Assembly (NCBI GenBank): GCA_024235415.1
Contig: JACKML010000005.1
Coordinates: 135,001-199,000, forward strand
Length of the DNA: 64,000 nucleotides
Reading direction: 5' to 3'
Source of the DNA: Chromatiaceae bacterium
Lineage (GTDB): Bacteria > Pseudomonadota > Gammaproteobacteria > Chromatiales > Chromatiaceae
Part shown: positions 37,042-46,343 of the stretch, piece by piece
How positions within the stretch are numbered: position 1 is the stretch's first letter
Layout: each line of letters opens with the position of its first letter
Translations under genes and position numbers: made by a program
Notes under the pieces: generated by a model
What the model saw: the letters and a program-made list of their open reading frames with translations, nothing else
The model's database searches: none
Told to the model about the DNA's origin: nothing

Positions 37042-38452
37042 AGGCACCTCCAGGGCCGGCCAGGCGGGCGTGGTGATCGAGCCGGCGCGCGGCGGGGTCG
37101 TAATCGATCGGCAGGGTGACATCGAGGTGGACGACCACCGGTTCGCCGGCGGCCACGAAGACCGCGTCGAACGCGCTCGCCTGGCGCTCGGTCAGCCAGG
37201 AGCCGATCTCCTGGGCGCCACCGGAGACGGTCTTGCCGAGTACGTACTGGCCCTGGTCACCGGTGACGGTGGTATTCGCCGTGCCCTCGTTGCTGACCGT
37301 GCTCGTGGTCTGCGATGCGGCGGCGGCCTCCGCGGCCGCGGTCAGTGCCGTGACGCCGATCCGCTGGGCGAGGAAGGTCGGGGCGTTGGTGATGCGCTCA
37401 CCGCTGATGCACGGCACGCCGAAGCGGTCGGAGATCCAGCCGAGGCCTTCCTGCTGCCGGTTGGCGCCCTGGCCGCTGCCGCGCGACGTCCCGCCGAAGG
37501 TCTGCACGCGTCCGTCGTCGAACACGAAGGTCGCGGATTGGATGGTTCCGCGCACGCACGACAGCGTCCAGTCGCCGACGGCGATGCCCGACATGACCAT
37601 TCCTTCGAGGCCCGGGATCTGGTGACCGTTGGCAGCGAGGTTGTCGGTACCGATCAGCACCTTGAACGGCATCGGGTCCTGCACCTGGCCGCCCACCGGG
37701 ATCCGGCCCACCAGGGCACTTAAAGCCGTCGATTGGGTCAGGGTCGCATTGGCAGGGATCGTGTAGACCGGTTCGACATGCGACTTGGCCGGCGTGGCTT
37801 TGCCATCACTGCCGGCGACTGCACGGACCGGATTCAGGATTGGGTCGGGGAGCGTGTCGGGTTCGCGTGTCCCGCTACCGGCGTGCAGCAACGAACCACC
37901 AGTCAGCGACGCAAACGTCGGCTCTTGGTCGGACGTGCCGGCGGCCGGCGCGTCCAGCGCCTCGATCCAGTGGATCGCACCGGCGATGCCGCTGTCCCCA
38001 TAGCCAAAGCCCACCGGCATGTCGGCGAGTGCCGGCGTGGTGGATTGGGACTGTTCGCTCACGGCGATCCGGCTGCGCAGCTTCTCGAGCTGTTGCGACA
38101 GCGCGGTGAGCGTGTGCTCGTCACGCCGACCGGCGCGCTCGATATCGTTAGCGAGCTCCGCGCGTACCTTGTCGGCCACGCGTTTCTCCTGGTCCATCGC
38201 GGCGGAGTTCTGCTCGCGCAGCTTCTGATTCTCCTCGGTCAGGCGCCGGGTCTGATCGACCATCTGCGCGACCTGGGCCGAGAGCGAGCGCACCGTGTCG
38301 GCGGGCGTGTCGACGTCCGGTGCTGCGGCCGTGGGCAGGTTGGCCATCAGGTCCGGCTGGGGTCGGCGCTCGCCGCTCTTGACCGCGACGGCCACGGCGA
38401 TCACCAGCACGATGCCGCCGATGATCGGAATGATCCGGTTCATCGTGATCAT
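37025..38452 (-). CDS. TraB/VirB10-like channel protein (PFL_4705 family)
   Basis: A 475-residue inner-membrane protein with a single N-terminal membrane segment (IIPIIGGIVLVIAVAVAV), a coiled coil (about 60-130, QMVDQTRRLTEENQKLREQ) and a periplasmic beta-rich C-terminal domain, as in VirB10/TraB proteins that span the envelope. The C-terminal RLDHHARLAGPGGAYGYLD end is typical of TIGR03752. The start at 38452 is preferred; another Met follows three codons later. Confidence 0.9.
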   Translation of the reverse strand: MITMNRIIPIIGGIVLVIAVAVAVKSGERRPQPDLMANLPTAAAPDVDTPADTVRSLSAQVAQMVDQTRRLTEENQKLREQNSAAMDQEKRVADKVRAELANDIERAGRRDEHTLTALSQQLEKLRSRIAVSEQSQSTTPALADMPVGFGYGDSGIAGAIHWIEALDAPAAGTSDQEPTFASLTGGSLLHAGSGTREPDTLPDPILNPVRAVAGSDGKATPAKSHVEPVYTIPANATLTQSTALSALVGRIPVGGQVQDPMPFKVLIGTDNLAANGHQIPGLEGMVMSGIAVGDWTLSCVRGTIQSATFVFDDGRVQTFGGTSRGSGQGANRQQEGLGWISDRFGVPCISGERITNAPTFLAQRIGVTALTAAAEAAAASQTTSTVSNEGTANTTVTGDQGQYVLGKTVSGGAQEIGSWLTERQASAFDAVFVAAGEPVVVHLDVTLPIDYDPAARRLDHHARLAGPGGAYGYLD

Positions 38453-39300
38453 CGCACCACCTCTGCCTGCTTCGGCACGAACGGCGCGAGGGCGGCCTCG
38501 AGGCGCCGGTCGGCGACCAGGTAGACCGTGGTGGTGTCGGTCGGATCGCCCGTGGCGCCCAGGCGCGCGTGCTGGAAGCTCGCCGCCCGCCACTGCCCGC
38601 GCAGGTCGCGCGGATCCAGCGTCACCGGTCTGGTCAGGGTGTTGCGCAGCTTGATCGCCGCGAGCCACAGCGGACCGTGGGGACCGTTGGCGCGCCAGGC
38701 TGCGACCGGCAGTGCCTCGATATGGCCTCCGCGCACCAGGTCGATAGCGTCGTGGAACGGCAGAGGCGCACGTGCGATGGCCCCGGAACGTGGGATCAGG
38801 CGTGTGGGTGCGTACAGGGATTGTGCGGCGTGGCGCACCAGCGTCACATAGCCGACCGGCCTGTCGGTCTTTTGCGGTGTCAGTGAGGCCGGTTCCGAGG
38901 GATTGCCTGTTGCCGGTGCGGGATGGGTCAGCACCTCGAGCGGTGCGCCAGCGGGAAAGCGCTGGTCGGCGGCCAGGTCGAGCAGGATCGACTGTCCGGC
39001 ATCCGGCTGGACGATCAGGCGTGTCGCCGCAAACGGCTGTTCCGCCTTCAGGTACAGATGATCACCCAGTGCCTGCGCGCGCAGGCCGGGCACCGGTCCG
39101 CCGAGCAGGCCGCTGCGCAGCTGGGTGGCGCCGGGCATGCGCACGGTACGCTCGGTGTTCAGGCGCAGATCGACGCGGATCGGTGTCCCGCGCCACACCT
39201 GCTGCTCGGTCGCGTCGGTGACCGGGGGGGTGGGCCGTTCCTTTGCCGTGGCCACGCCGCTGAGTGTCAGTGCCGCTGTGAGAATCAGAAAGGGAACCAT
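38449..39300 (-). CDS. TraK-like secretin/channel protein (PFL_4704 family)
   Basis: A 283-residue exported protein with a signal peptide (MVPFLILTAALTLSGVATA). Beta-rich mature part with QQVWRGTPIRVDLRLNTER and AEQPFAATRLIVQ. This corresponds to TIGR03749 and to the TraK/VirB9 position, the periplasmic-outer membrane part of the channel. It overlaps its downstream neighbour by 4 bases and starts 1 base after the previous stop. Confidence 0.87.
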   Translation of the reverse strand: MVPFLILTAALTLSGVATAKERPTPPVTDATEQQVWRGTPIRVDLRLNTERTVRMPGATQLRSGLLGGPVPGLRAQALGDHLYLKAEQPFAATRLIVQPDAGQSILLDLAADQRFPAGAPLEVLTHPAPATGNPSEPASLTPQKTDRPVGYVTLVRHAAQSLYAPTRLIPRSGAIARAPLPFHDAIDLVRGGHIEALPVAAWRANGPHGPLWLAAIKLRNTLTRPVTLDPRDLRGQWRAASFQHARLGATGDPTDTTTVYLVADRRLEAALAPFVPKQAEVVR

Positions 39301-39301
39301 G

Positions 39302-39949
39302 TCAGGAGGCCTCCTTGGCCGGTTCCTCGACGCGGCTCGGGCCGGGCGACGCGAAACCGTCGATCGCCATGCCCCAGGGATTGAGTTCGCGGTCGACGTC
39401 GTAGCGCACGACGCGCAGTGGGTAGCGGATGCGCGTGTGCTTGACGGGAAGTCCTGCGACCGTCTCCTCGATCACCGCCTCGATCGTCACGGTCCAGGCG
39501 TTCGGCCCGACGGTCTGCACGCGGCTGTCGTCGTATTGCGCGCCCGGTGCCTCGTACAGGGCACGCACGCGCCCGGTCAGCTCGCCCATGCGGCCGCGCC
39601 TGTCCATGTCGCGCAGCAGCTCGGCGCGAAAGGCCGGGGTCACATAGGCGGCAAAGCGGTACAGCTTCGCCGGAAAGTCCTCGGCGCCGTCTTTCGGCCA
39701 GCGGTTCAGTTGTTGCCACATGTAGTAGCCGAAGCCGTAGACATTCGGCTTCGGGACCTCGCCGACGCGCACGGTACTGCCGGCCGAAAGATCTGGCGGG
39801 ATGTGCAGCGTGATGTCGCTCGGCGCATTGGCCCAGCCGCGAAACGCGTAGGCCAGGCCGATCGCCAGCAGGATGATCACCAGCCACAGGCTGACGATGT
39901 GGGCACGCGCGTTGTCGATCTCGTGACGGTAGCGGGACATGGCGGTCAT
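39302..39949 (-). CDS. TraE/VirB8-like conjugation protein (PFL_4703 family)
   Basis: A 215-residue protein with one N-terminal membrane segment (IVSLWLVIILLAIGLAYAF) and a periplasmic domain (VYGFGYYMWQQLNRWP; KLYRFAAYVTPAFRAELL), typical of the TIGR03746 family that fills the TraE/VirB8 position. The annotated start is MTAMSRYRHE; the second Met (39940) is also plausible. It overlaps the previous gene by 4 bases. Confidence 0.87.
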   Translation of the reverse strand: MTAMSRYRHEIDNARAHIVSLWLVIILLAIGLAYAFRGWANAPSDITLHIPPDLSAGSTVRVGEVPKPNVYGFGYYMWQQLNRWPKDGAEDFPAKLYRFAAYVTPAFRAELLRDMDRRGRMGELTGRVRALYEAPGAQYDDSRVQTVGPNAWTVTIEAVIEETVAGLPVKHTRIRYPLRVVRYDVDRELNPWGMAIDGFASPGPSRVEEPAKEAS

Positions 39950-40341
39950 CCTCCCGCTCGGGTGCCGGGGTGGCGGGTGCGCCCCAGCGACCAGTACCCG
40001 CTGCGCAGCAGGAAGCGGTTGCCGCCGAACAGCCGTTGCATCAGCACGGCGAACTTCACCTGGTAGTGACCCATCGGGTGACCGCGCTTTAACCGGCGGA
40101 AGATCAGCGCGCCGACATAGATCCCGGCCATGAAGATGAAGCCGGTCAGGGCCAGCACGACGCTGCCGATGTCGACCGCCGCGGCGATGGCCAGCAGCAG
40201 CGGCAGCAACACCAGCCCGGTGGTCAGTGCGACCAGCAGCAACTCCGAGGTGGTCAAGCCCAGGATCGCGGGAGGCTCGCCGTCCACGCGGTCGGCGAGC
40301 ACCCCGAAGCCCTGTGTCGGTTGTGATGATTCCGACGACAT
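39946..40341 (-). CDS. TraL-like conjugation membrane protein (TIGR03750-like)
   Basis: A 131-residue inner-membrane protein with two adjacent hydrophobic segments (LLLVALTTGLVLLPLLLAI; VVLALTGFIFMAGIYVGAL) and a basic C-terminal tail with RLFGGNRFLLRSGYWSLGR. This layout and position match the TraL/VirB3-like protein of ICE type G systems. Confidence 0.87.
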   Translation of the reverse strand: MSSESSQPTQGFGVLADRVDGEPPAILGLTTSELLLVALTTGLVLLPLLLAIAAAVDIGSVVLALTGFIFMAGIYVGALIFRRLKRGHPMGHYQVKFAVLMQRLFGGNRFLLRSGYWSLGRTRHPGTRAGG

Positions 40342-40345
40342 GGCC

Positions 40346-40702
40346 TCAGATGACCCCGGTGGCCTGGGTCAGCGCATAGGTGCCGAACGCGATGCCGGCC
40401 GCCGACGCGATGCCGATCTTGGCGACATCCCCGATGGTGCCCTTGTTGGTCAGCACCTGGGTGACCGCCCAGATCATGCCGACCGCGCCGATGATGAACA
40501 GCACCACGCCGATCACCAGGATGCCGACCTCCGAGGCATCTTCGAACACGCCTTTGAACCAGGCGATCGCATCGTTGCTGCCGGGTGTCGTCGAGGGTGT
40601 CGGTGGCGCGGGCACGGCCGCCAGCGCCAGGCGCGGCACGGCGAGGTAGGTGGCCGCAAGGGCAGACAGGGAAACCCAGCGGTTTCTGAATCGGGACAAC
40701 AT
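40346..40702 (-). CDS. Pilin-like TrbC/VirB2 protein (PFL_4702 family)
   Basis: A 118-residue protein. The start at 40702 (MLSRFRNRWVSLSALAATYL) gives a signal peptide; the mature part has two hydrophobic helices (VGILVIGVVLFIIGAVGMIW; IGIASAAGIAFGTYALTQA), as expected for a pilus subunit. It belongs to the TIGR03745 ICE family. It stands 4 bases before the TraL-like gene. Confidence 0.88.
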   Translation of the reverse strand: MLSRFRNRWVSLSALAATYLAVPRLALAAVPAPPTPSTTPGSNDAIAWFKGVFEDASEVGILVIGVVLFIIGAVGMIWAVTQVLTNKGTIGDVAKIGIASAAGIAFGTYALTQATGVI

Positions 40703-40770
40703 GGTTTCGATCCTCCGATCGTTGCTACAAACAACCCGCGGACTCCGGCGCGGGCATCCGGTTTCGAACA

Positions 40771-41001
40771 TCAGTTGACGACGTAGATCGCGACGGCGAT
40801 CAGCGCCGAGGCGCGCAGCCCGATCCACAGCAGGTCGAGTTCCGTCGCCCTGCCGCGGTACAGCGACGACAGCGTGCGCGTGACCAGCCAGGCGGCGAAC
40901 ACGAACACCAGCACCAGCACGATGCTGGCGATCAGCGTGTTCACGGCGCCCGGTGCGTGCCCGGTGGCGGCGCTGAAAGCGGCCTGCTGCGACGCGTTCA
41001 T
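40771..41001 (-). CDS. Small membrane conjugation protein (PFL_4701 family)
   Basis: A 76-residue protein with two hydrophobic helices (LIASIVLVLVFVFAAWLV; LRASALIAVAIYVV), a length and pattern typical of TIGR03758. These small proteins may be pilin-like or assist the pilin. It lies between the RAQPRD and pilin genes, as in other elements of the type. Confidence 0.87.
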   Translation of the reverse strand: MNASQQAAFSAATGHAPGAVNTLIASIVLVLVFVFAAWLVTRTLSSLYRGRATELDLLWIGLRASALIAVAIYVVN

Positions 41002-41004
41002 GGG

Positions 41005-41304
41005 TTACCGCCGGTAGTCACCACGTAGCGGGTCGTAGCGCCGCGGCTCGGCCTGGTCGGCCGCCGCATGCTCGAGCACGCCTTCGCGCACCCGTCGGAT
41101 ATCGCGGCGCAGCCAGTCGTAACGGAAACGCACCCGCTCGGCCGGCTCGGCACCGGCCTCTGCGGCATCGACCAGCGGGGCCAGGGCCTCGAGTTCATGC
41201 GCCAGGCGTGCGAGCGCCTCGCGCTCGGCATCGGCGGCGGTCGCTGGCCCGCTGGTGGCCAGTACCGCCAACACGGCGACGGGGATTGCAATGGGGTAAC
41301 GCAC
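41005..41304 (-). CDS. RAQPRD-family ICE protein
   Basis: A 99-residue exported protein with a signal peptide (IAIPVAVLAVLATSGPATA) followed by a helical domain and a C-terminal EPRRYDPLRGDYRR. The family is named for a RAQPRD-like segment near the C-terminus; here the related AEPRRYDPLRG is seen. Always found in PFGI-1/ICEclc-type transfer regions; molecular role unknown. Confidence 0.87.
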   Translation of the reverse strand: MRYPIAIPVAVLAVLATSGPATAADAEREALARLAHELEALAPLVDAAEAGAEPAERVRFRYDWLRRDIRRVREGVLEHAAADQAEPRRYDPLRGDYRR

Positions 41305-41313
41305 GACGGTCTC

Positions 41314-42063
41314 CTACAGATACTTCTTGAACGAGGCCGCGGTTATCGCGACCAGCAGGCCAATCAACGCGGCAAACGGCAGGATGGAAAACGCCGGGTG
41401 CACGCTGAACGGCAACGACAGGTAGAGCACCCAGGCGGTGATGAACAGCGGCCAGATCCAGCGCTTGGCGTGGTGATACAGATAGCTCGACTCGCGCCCG
41501 CCACCCCAGCGGCGCAGATCGCGCAGGACCAGTCCGTCCAGCACGCCGACCAATATCGCCAGTGCGAATGCCGGCATCGCCAGCGTCAGCACGGCCAGGC
41601 GCACCGCGAAGACCTGGGTGATGGTCGCTGCGGCAACGATGAAGTCGGCGATCCGGTTGTAGCCTTCATGCAGGCCCACCTGCCATGCCGATGCGTGGGT
41701 CGTTGGCGTGGCCGCGAGCCAGGCGATCGCAGACTCCAGTCCGGTGCGTTGCCACAGCCAGTGGTAGGCGGTGTCGGCAAACGCCTGCGCATAGGCCGCG
41801 GTATCGGACACCAGCAGGGTCGCGCGCAGATCACCCGACAGGTAACCCAACTCGTCCGACAGCATCGCCTCGCTGTGGGCCGCACCTTGTTCGGGCCACC
41901 AGAGCAGCATGCCGATCCACTCGATCACGATCGAAAACAGCAGTGCCACGAGTAGCCAAAAGACCAGCCGGAAGGTCGCGCGCAGCACGCTGGGTGTGCC
42001 GTCGGTTGCCTGCTGGCCGGCGTGTGAGCGGCGGTTCTGGACCTGGGCGGCACTGGCGCTCAT
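41314..42063 (-). CDS. ICE membrane protein (PFL_4697 family, DUF4400)
   Basis: A 249-residue membrane protein with hydrophobic segments at about 32-52 (LVFWLLVALLFSIVIEWIGM), 145-175, 205-222 and 228-245. It matches TIGR03747, which accompanies the coupling protein TraD. Its start overlaps the traD stop by 4 bases, so both are made together. Function within the coupling apparatus is not established. Confidence 0.88.
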   Translation of the reverse strand: MSASAAQVQNRRSHAGQQATDGTPSVLRATFRLVFWLLVALLFSIVIEWIGMLLWWPEQGAAHSEAMLSDELGYLSGDLRATLLVSDTAAYAQAFADTAYHWLWQRTGLESAIAWLAATPTTHASAWQVGLHEGYNRIADFIVAAATITQVFAVRLAVLTLAMPAFALAILVGVLDGLVLRDLRRWGGGRESSYLYHHAKRWIWPLFITAWVLYLSLPFSVHPAFSILPFAALIGLLVAITAASFKKYL

Positions 42064-44153
42064 GCCGCACCCACCCGCAGCAGGGAGGTGGTCTGACTGT
42101 CGTCGAACCAGTGGTCGGCGGTGCGATAGCTCGCCGCCATCTGCTCGGCCAAGGCATCAAGGTCGGCCGGCATGTGCGGGTCGTGCGACGCGTCGGGCAG
42201 CGGCATGCGCAGCTTCCACAGCCGCGCACCCTCGACCAGCGCGAACGCCTGGCCCTTGGGCAGGCCCATCACGTCGTTCTCCGAGATGATCGGCACCTCG
42301 GTGACGGTCAGGCGGTCCTCGTTGCGCGAGGTGAAGTCCACACCCGAGCCCGGTGACGACGAGTCGTTCACGCCGGATACCTGCGTCAGGGCATGGACCT
42401 CGACCCTTGGCAACTGGTCGGTGAGCATCTGCGCGGTCGCGAGCTCCTTCACACGCAGCATGATCAGGGTGTTGAAGTTGCCGGCGACCTGTCCGGCCTT
42501 GGCCCGCGAGCCGACACGCGCCTCGACGTCGCTCCAGGTCTGGGTGTAGGCGGTGACCTGAAAGCCGGCGCCGCCCGCCTTGTTGATCATCGGGATGAAC
42601 TCGTCGCCGATCAGCTCGTTGAACTCATCGGCATGCAGGCAGATGCGCAGCTTCTGCGGTGTCTCGTCCAGTTTCGGCAGGCCGCCGGCCTCGCCGTGCT
42701 TGTAGAGATCACCGGCGACCGAGACGAGGTCGGCGAACATCGAGTTGCCGACCGCGCCGGACACGGTGGTATCCGACAGCGCGTCCAGACCGACATACAC
42801 GACCGAACGGCTGCGGATCACCGAGCGCCAGTCGAAGATGGGGCGCGGATCCTCGGCATCGGTGTAGTCGGGTGAGATCAGCTCGGCGATCTTGCCAGTC
42901 GTCAGCTTCTCCATCAGTGGCCCGACCGAGGACACGATCTTGTCGAAGTAGGTGCGGTCGTACTTGAACGCGCCCATCAGGCCCTCAAGCACCGGGTCGT
43001 ACAGCTCGCCCGCGGAGACCCGGTCGCTGAGGAAACGGAACACCGCGATCGCGTGCATGCCGCGGCCCTTGAGGTTGTGCGGCAGGTTGCGCTCGTTGAG
43101 GTTGGACTCGATGCCACCGATCCGCGCGGCCCAGTCGACGATGTCCTCGCGGACCAGCACGTGCCGTGCGTACTCGATGAACAACGGCTCGATGTCGTTG
43201 ATGTGCCGGCGTACCTGGGCGTAGTCGGGGCGCCGGCCCAGGTCGACCAGGGCGCGGGCGATGATGTTGACGAAGCGCCAGGCGAATTCCTTGAACGCCG
43301 CCGAGTTGCCCTCGGAGGGCAGCTGGTTGGCGATGCGCGTGGCGACCTCGGTCACCCGGCTGAAGTTGCCGATGGCGTTGTAACGTGCCGACAGGTCCGG
43401 GTAGCCGAGGTGGAACACGAACAGGTCACGGCCGGCGCGCCGCGACTCGGCATACACCCGGCGCATCAGGTCGGCATCCCCTTTGGGATCGAACACGATC
43501 ACCGTGTCACCACGACGGATGTCCTGGGTGATCAGGATCTCTGCCAGGCGCGTCTTGCCGACCCGCGTGGTGCCGAGTACCAACGTGTGGCCGTTGCGCT
43601 CATCGAGCGGCATCCAGACATCCTGTTCGTCCGGCTCGACCGCATGCAGCTGCGGTTTGCCACCGACCGGCGGGGCCGGGCGCAGCGGATTGAACAGGGT
43701 ATCTGCCGACGTCAGGCGGTACAGCCAGCGCAGTACCGACGATCGCTCCCACGCAGGCTCGTGCCGGCGTACCCAGCGCGAAAGTGCCGAGTCTTCGAGG
43801 TAGGTCCGCACCTCGGGCCGCAGCGTATCGCGCAGGCGCTGCGTGTGCTTCTGACCCCAGGCGAAACCGCGCCCGAGAAACAGCCGGCTCGGCGACCAGG
43901 GGATCTGGTCGGCGCGCATCCGGTAACGGGGCAGGGACCGCATGTGGCGCTGGTAGCGCAATACGCGCCAGGCCTGGCGCCCGCGATGCCAGGCCAGCCA
44001 GCCGAACAGGAACGCGGCACCGTAAGCCACCCCCGGTGTCATGAACAGTGCCCAGGGGGCCAGCAGGCAGATCGCCGCACCGACTGCAGCGGTACTGGCC
44101 GACCAGGCCTCGACCGGGGGACGCAACAGGGCCTCGATCGGGTGGACGCTCAT
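42060..44153 (-). CDS. traD: TraD-type coupling protein (SXT_TraD family)
   Basis: A 697-residue ATPase that links the relaxase-DNA complex to the secretion channel. Start at 44153 (MSVHPIEALL). Two N-terminal membrane segments (about 23-52), Walker A GTTRVGKT (194-201), and VIVFDPKGDADLM (218-230) are clear. The later part contains the HADEFNELIGDEFIPMINKA segment with the second conserved acidic site. Very long upstream frame extension exists but lies inside the next gene and is not used. Family length fits. Confidence 0.95.
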   Translation of the reverse strand: MSVHPIEALLRPPVEAWSASTAAVGAAICLLAPWALFMTPGVAYGAAFLFGWLAWHRGRQAWRVLRYQRHMRSLPRYRMRADQIPWSPSRLFLGRGFAWGQKHTQRLRDTLRPEVRTYLEDSALSRWVRRHEPAWERSSVLRWLYRLTSADTLFNPLRPAPPVGGKPQLHAVEPDEQDVWMPLDERNGHTLVLGTTRVGKTRLAEILITQDIRRGDTVIVFDPKGDADLMRRVYAESRRAGRDLFVFHLGYPDLSARYNAIGNFSRVTEVATRIANQLPSEGNSAAFKEFAWRFVNIIARALVDLGRRPDYAQVRRHINDIEPLFIEYARHVLVREDIVDWAARIGGIESNLNERNLPHNLKGRGMHAIAVFRFLSDRVSAGELYDPVLEGLMGAFKYDRTYFDKIVSSVGPLMEKLTTGKIAELISPDYTDAEDPRPIFDWRSVIRSRSVVYVGLDALSDTTVSGAVGNSMFADLVSVAGDLYKHGEAGGLPKLDETPQKLRICLHADEFNELIGDEFIPMINKAGGAGFQVTAYTQTWSDVEARVGSRAKAGQVAGNFNTLIMLRVKELATAQMLTDQLPRVEVHALTQVSGVNDSSSPGSGVDFTSRNEDRLTVTEVPIISENDVMGLPKGQAFALVEGARLWKLRMPLPDASHDPHMPADLDALAEQMAASYRTADHWFDDSQTTSLLRVGAA

Positions 44154-44671
44154 TGCTCGATCCACTCCGGCCCGATCAGCACCGGGTAGTGGCGCAGCCC
44201 GAACTGCTCGGCCAGCATCTCGCCGCTGCCGGCGGCCAGCGGCAGGTCGCCCGCCGCGCGCCGCACCTGCAGGATGTCGTCCAAGCCCTCGGCCGCGACC
44301 ACCAGGCCGACGGCGCCGAGGGCGGACAAGCGGATGCGATGCTGGGCGATCCAGCCCAACGATCGCGCATCGGCGCCGACCAGGAAGATCGGCCGGGGCA
44401 GGTGGGCGCCGGACTTGCCGACGGCGATGCGCGGTTGCACACCCGGGCTCAGGCTCGGGGAGCGCACCTGGAGGTGCTGCTGAATAATCTGGTCCGTCGG
44501 CGGAAGGTTCGGCGGTGGCTCGTCGGCCTCGCCCTCCTGGGTGAAGCCGGAGGCCTCCAGCAGCGGCGCCAGTGGCAGCGTGTCGCCACGGTCGTAAAGG
44601 ACCGTCAACGGCGTGGCCGCGAATGCTGGCATCACCGCGCACAATAGGAAGGTTGCGGTCAGCCTGCGCAT
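44150..44671 (-). CDS. ICE conjugation protein (PFL_4695 family)
   Basis: A 173-residue exported protein with signal peptide (MRRLTATFLLCAVMPAFA) and the segments PLTVLYDRGDTLPLAPLL and HYPVLIGPEWIEQ, characteristic of TIGR03765. Start at 44671 overlaps the transglycosylase stop by 1 base, and the stop overlaps traD by 4 bases. Exact role unknown, but it is a fixed member of this transfer operon. Confidence 0.88.
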   Translation of the reverse strand: MRRLTATFLLCAVMPAFAATPLTVLYDRGDTLPLAPLLEASGFTQEGEADEPPPNLPPTDQIIQQHLQVRSPSLSPGVQPRIAVGKSGAHLPRPIFLVGADARSLGWIAQHRIRLSALGAVGLVVAAEGLDDILQVRRAAGDLPLAAGSGEMLAEQFGLRHYPVLIGPEWIEQ

Positions 44672-45183
44672 CAGTCGAGCCTCGTGTACCAGCGCAGTAC
44701 CCGGGCCCGGTAGGCCTCGGCACGCGCGGGCGTGCCCGAGTGATAGCGCCCGACCGCCGTCCACCAGTCGCCGGTCGCCCGGTACGCGTCGTGCAGGACA
44801 ATCGCGCCGGCGCGCAGGTTCAGCCAGGGATCGAAGGCCTGCCGGATATCACCGAGCTTGTGCTGGTGATAGCGCCAGTTCACCTGCATCAACCCGATGT
44901 CCGGCCTTTCGCCCGCGGCAAGAATCCGCTCGAGGTGTGCGTCGGCCTCTTGCCTGCTGCCAAAGTAGAAAGGCTGGCCGTTCACGTTCATCGCCCAGGG
45001 GTAGGGGAGTGTCTGACCGTCCTTGCGCTGGCGCCCGCTCTCGGTCATTGCAATCGCAAACAGGATGCCGGCCGGCACGTCGTACTCCAGTGCCACCTGG
45101 TGATAGGCCGCCGGCACACGCAGCGCGTAGGCCGGAAGTGGTAAACAGGTCAGCAGGGCGAGCACGAGGATGGGCCGCTTCAT
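44671..45183 (-). CDS. Lytic transglycosylase of the conjugation system
   Basis: A 170-residue exported SLT-type muramidase with signal peptide (MKRPILVLALLTCLPLPAYA). The catalytic Glu is in the AIAMTESG segment (about 44-51) and the GLMQVNWRYH motif (about 97-106) completes the SLT fold. It locally opens peptidoglycan so that the channel can be built. Overlaps neighbours on both sides. Confidence 0.93.
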   Translation of the reverse strand: MKRPILVLALLTCLPLPAYALRVPAAYHQVALEYDVPAGILFAIAMTESGRQRKDGQTLPYPWAMNVNGQPFYFGSRQEADAHLERILAAGERPDIGLMQVNWRYHQHKLGDIRQAFDPWLNLRAGAIVLHDAYRATGDWWTAVGRYHSGTPARAEAYRARVLRWYTRLD

Positions 45184-45956
45184 CGCAACGCCCCTGCGAC
45201 AGTATCCAGCGGGCGCAGCTGCGTTCCGTCACGCACGAACACCTGCGGCAGTCCGCGGTCATCACCGTCGTACTGCTGGAACAGCGCCTTGCCTTGGTTG
45301 AGCGTGACGCGACGATCGGACACGGCGCCGGGGAGTACGCCCACGTCCCGTGCAAAGGTGCGAATCGCGTCGGGATCCTGGGTATCGACCGCGTAGATAT
45401 CGAGACCGCTGAGCGGACCGCCATCGGCGACGAGGTCGACGAGTTCCCGGGCGCTCTTGGCGCAGCGCGGGCAGTCCTGCGTGGCGACGAACAGGGCGAG
45501 TCGCTTGCCCCAGAGTTGGTCCCTGTTCGAGGAAAGCGGCGCCGATGCGCCAGGCAGGCGAGCTGCCTCGAACATCGGCTTGCCAAGACGCCGCCACGCC
45601 GCCTGGGTTGCGCGCTCGAAGGCGAGCACGCGCTCGGTGTCCTCGTACAGCAATCTAACGAAGCGGTCGGCGTAGTGCTGGCGCTCTGCCGGCGTCTCGG
45701 CGTGGATGCCAAGTACCTCGATGGGCGAGATGTTCGTCACAGAGAAGGCCCCGCGCGGACCACGCATCAGTATCTCGTAGCGCTCGACCTCCTGTGCCGT
45801 GAGCCCCCAGGCCTTGGTCAGTTGGTCGCGGGTGTGCGCGAACTCGACCTGCTCGAGCGGGCGCTGCTCGGTCAAGCGGATTTCGGCTTCTGCGGCAGCT
45901 AATTGCGTGGTTGCCGCAGAGAGACCGAGGGCGATGAGGATAGGTCGCCGAATCAT
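45180..45956 (-). CDS. Thioredoxin-like ICE protein (PFL_4693 family)
   Basis: A 258-residue exported protein; the start at 45956 gives a signal peptide (ILIALGLSAATTQLAAA). The C-terminal half is a thioredoxin fold with an active-site-like CPRC in LFVATQDCPRCAKSAREL, followed by the cis-Pro loop GLPQVFVRDG. The family (TIGR03759) is constant in this transfer operon. A disulfide-handling role for the Cys-rich TraU and TraH-like proteins is a reasonable inference. Confidence 0.88.
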   Translation of the reverse strand: MIRRPILIALGLSAATTQLAAAEAEIRLTEQRPLEQVEFAHTRDQLTKAWGLTAQEVERYEILMRGPRGAFSVTNISPIEVLGIHAETPAERQHYADRFVRLLYEDTERVLAFERATQAAWRRLGKPMFEAARLPGASAPLSSNRDQLWGKRLALFVATQDCPRCAKSARELVDLVADGGPLSGLDIYAVDTQDPDAIRTFARDVGVLPGAVSDRRVTLNQGKALFQQYDGDDRGLPQVFVRDGTQLRPLDTVAGALR

Positions 45957-46342
45957 CGGGGCGCTTCTGAACCTGGTGGAGCACTGAGGGTACCGTCCGG
46001 CATCAGGTAGCGGCGTTCTTCCCAGGGTGTTCGCAGGTCGCGAACGCGACAGTCGGTGGGCCGGGCGAGGCAAGGAAGCGTGTCGGCGTGGTAGTCGCTG
46101 CCAGCGATGGCTAAATCTGTCTCCGGTGCGTCTGTTGCGAACCGGCCGGTCTTGTCGGCCGTCGCCTGGGCATCGCCGGCGCTGGTTAATGCCGTCGCCT
46201 TTGTTTGCCGTTCCAAGGGCGTGCTGCAGCCGGCGAGTAGAGCTGATGCCAGCGTCACGGCGAACAATGCGCGAAGACCGACAGCAAGGCCGCTCCGTCT
46301 CTGGTTCCTCGTCACTTGGCCATTCATCGTGTGGCTGGCCAT
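45953..46342 (-). CDS. Small lipoprotein of the transfer operon
   Basis: A 129-residue lipoprotein. The start at 46342 (MASHTMNGQV) leads to a signal with lipobox LLAGC (Cys at about 39). The mature part is short and hydrophilic (KTGRFATDAPETDLAIAG; CLARPTDCRVRDLRTPWEE), with a pair of Cys. It overlaps the next gene by 4 bases. Specific function not recognised. Confidence 0.8.
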   Translation of the reverse strand: MASHTMNGQVTRNQRRSGLAVGLRALFAVTLASALLAGCSTPLERQTKATALTSAGDAQATADKTGRFATDAPETDLAIAGSDYHADTLPCLARPTDCRVRDLRTPWEERRYLMPDGTLSAPPGSEAPR

Positions 46343-46343
46343 C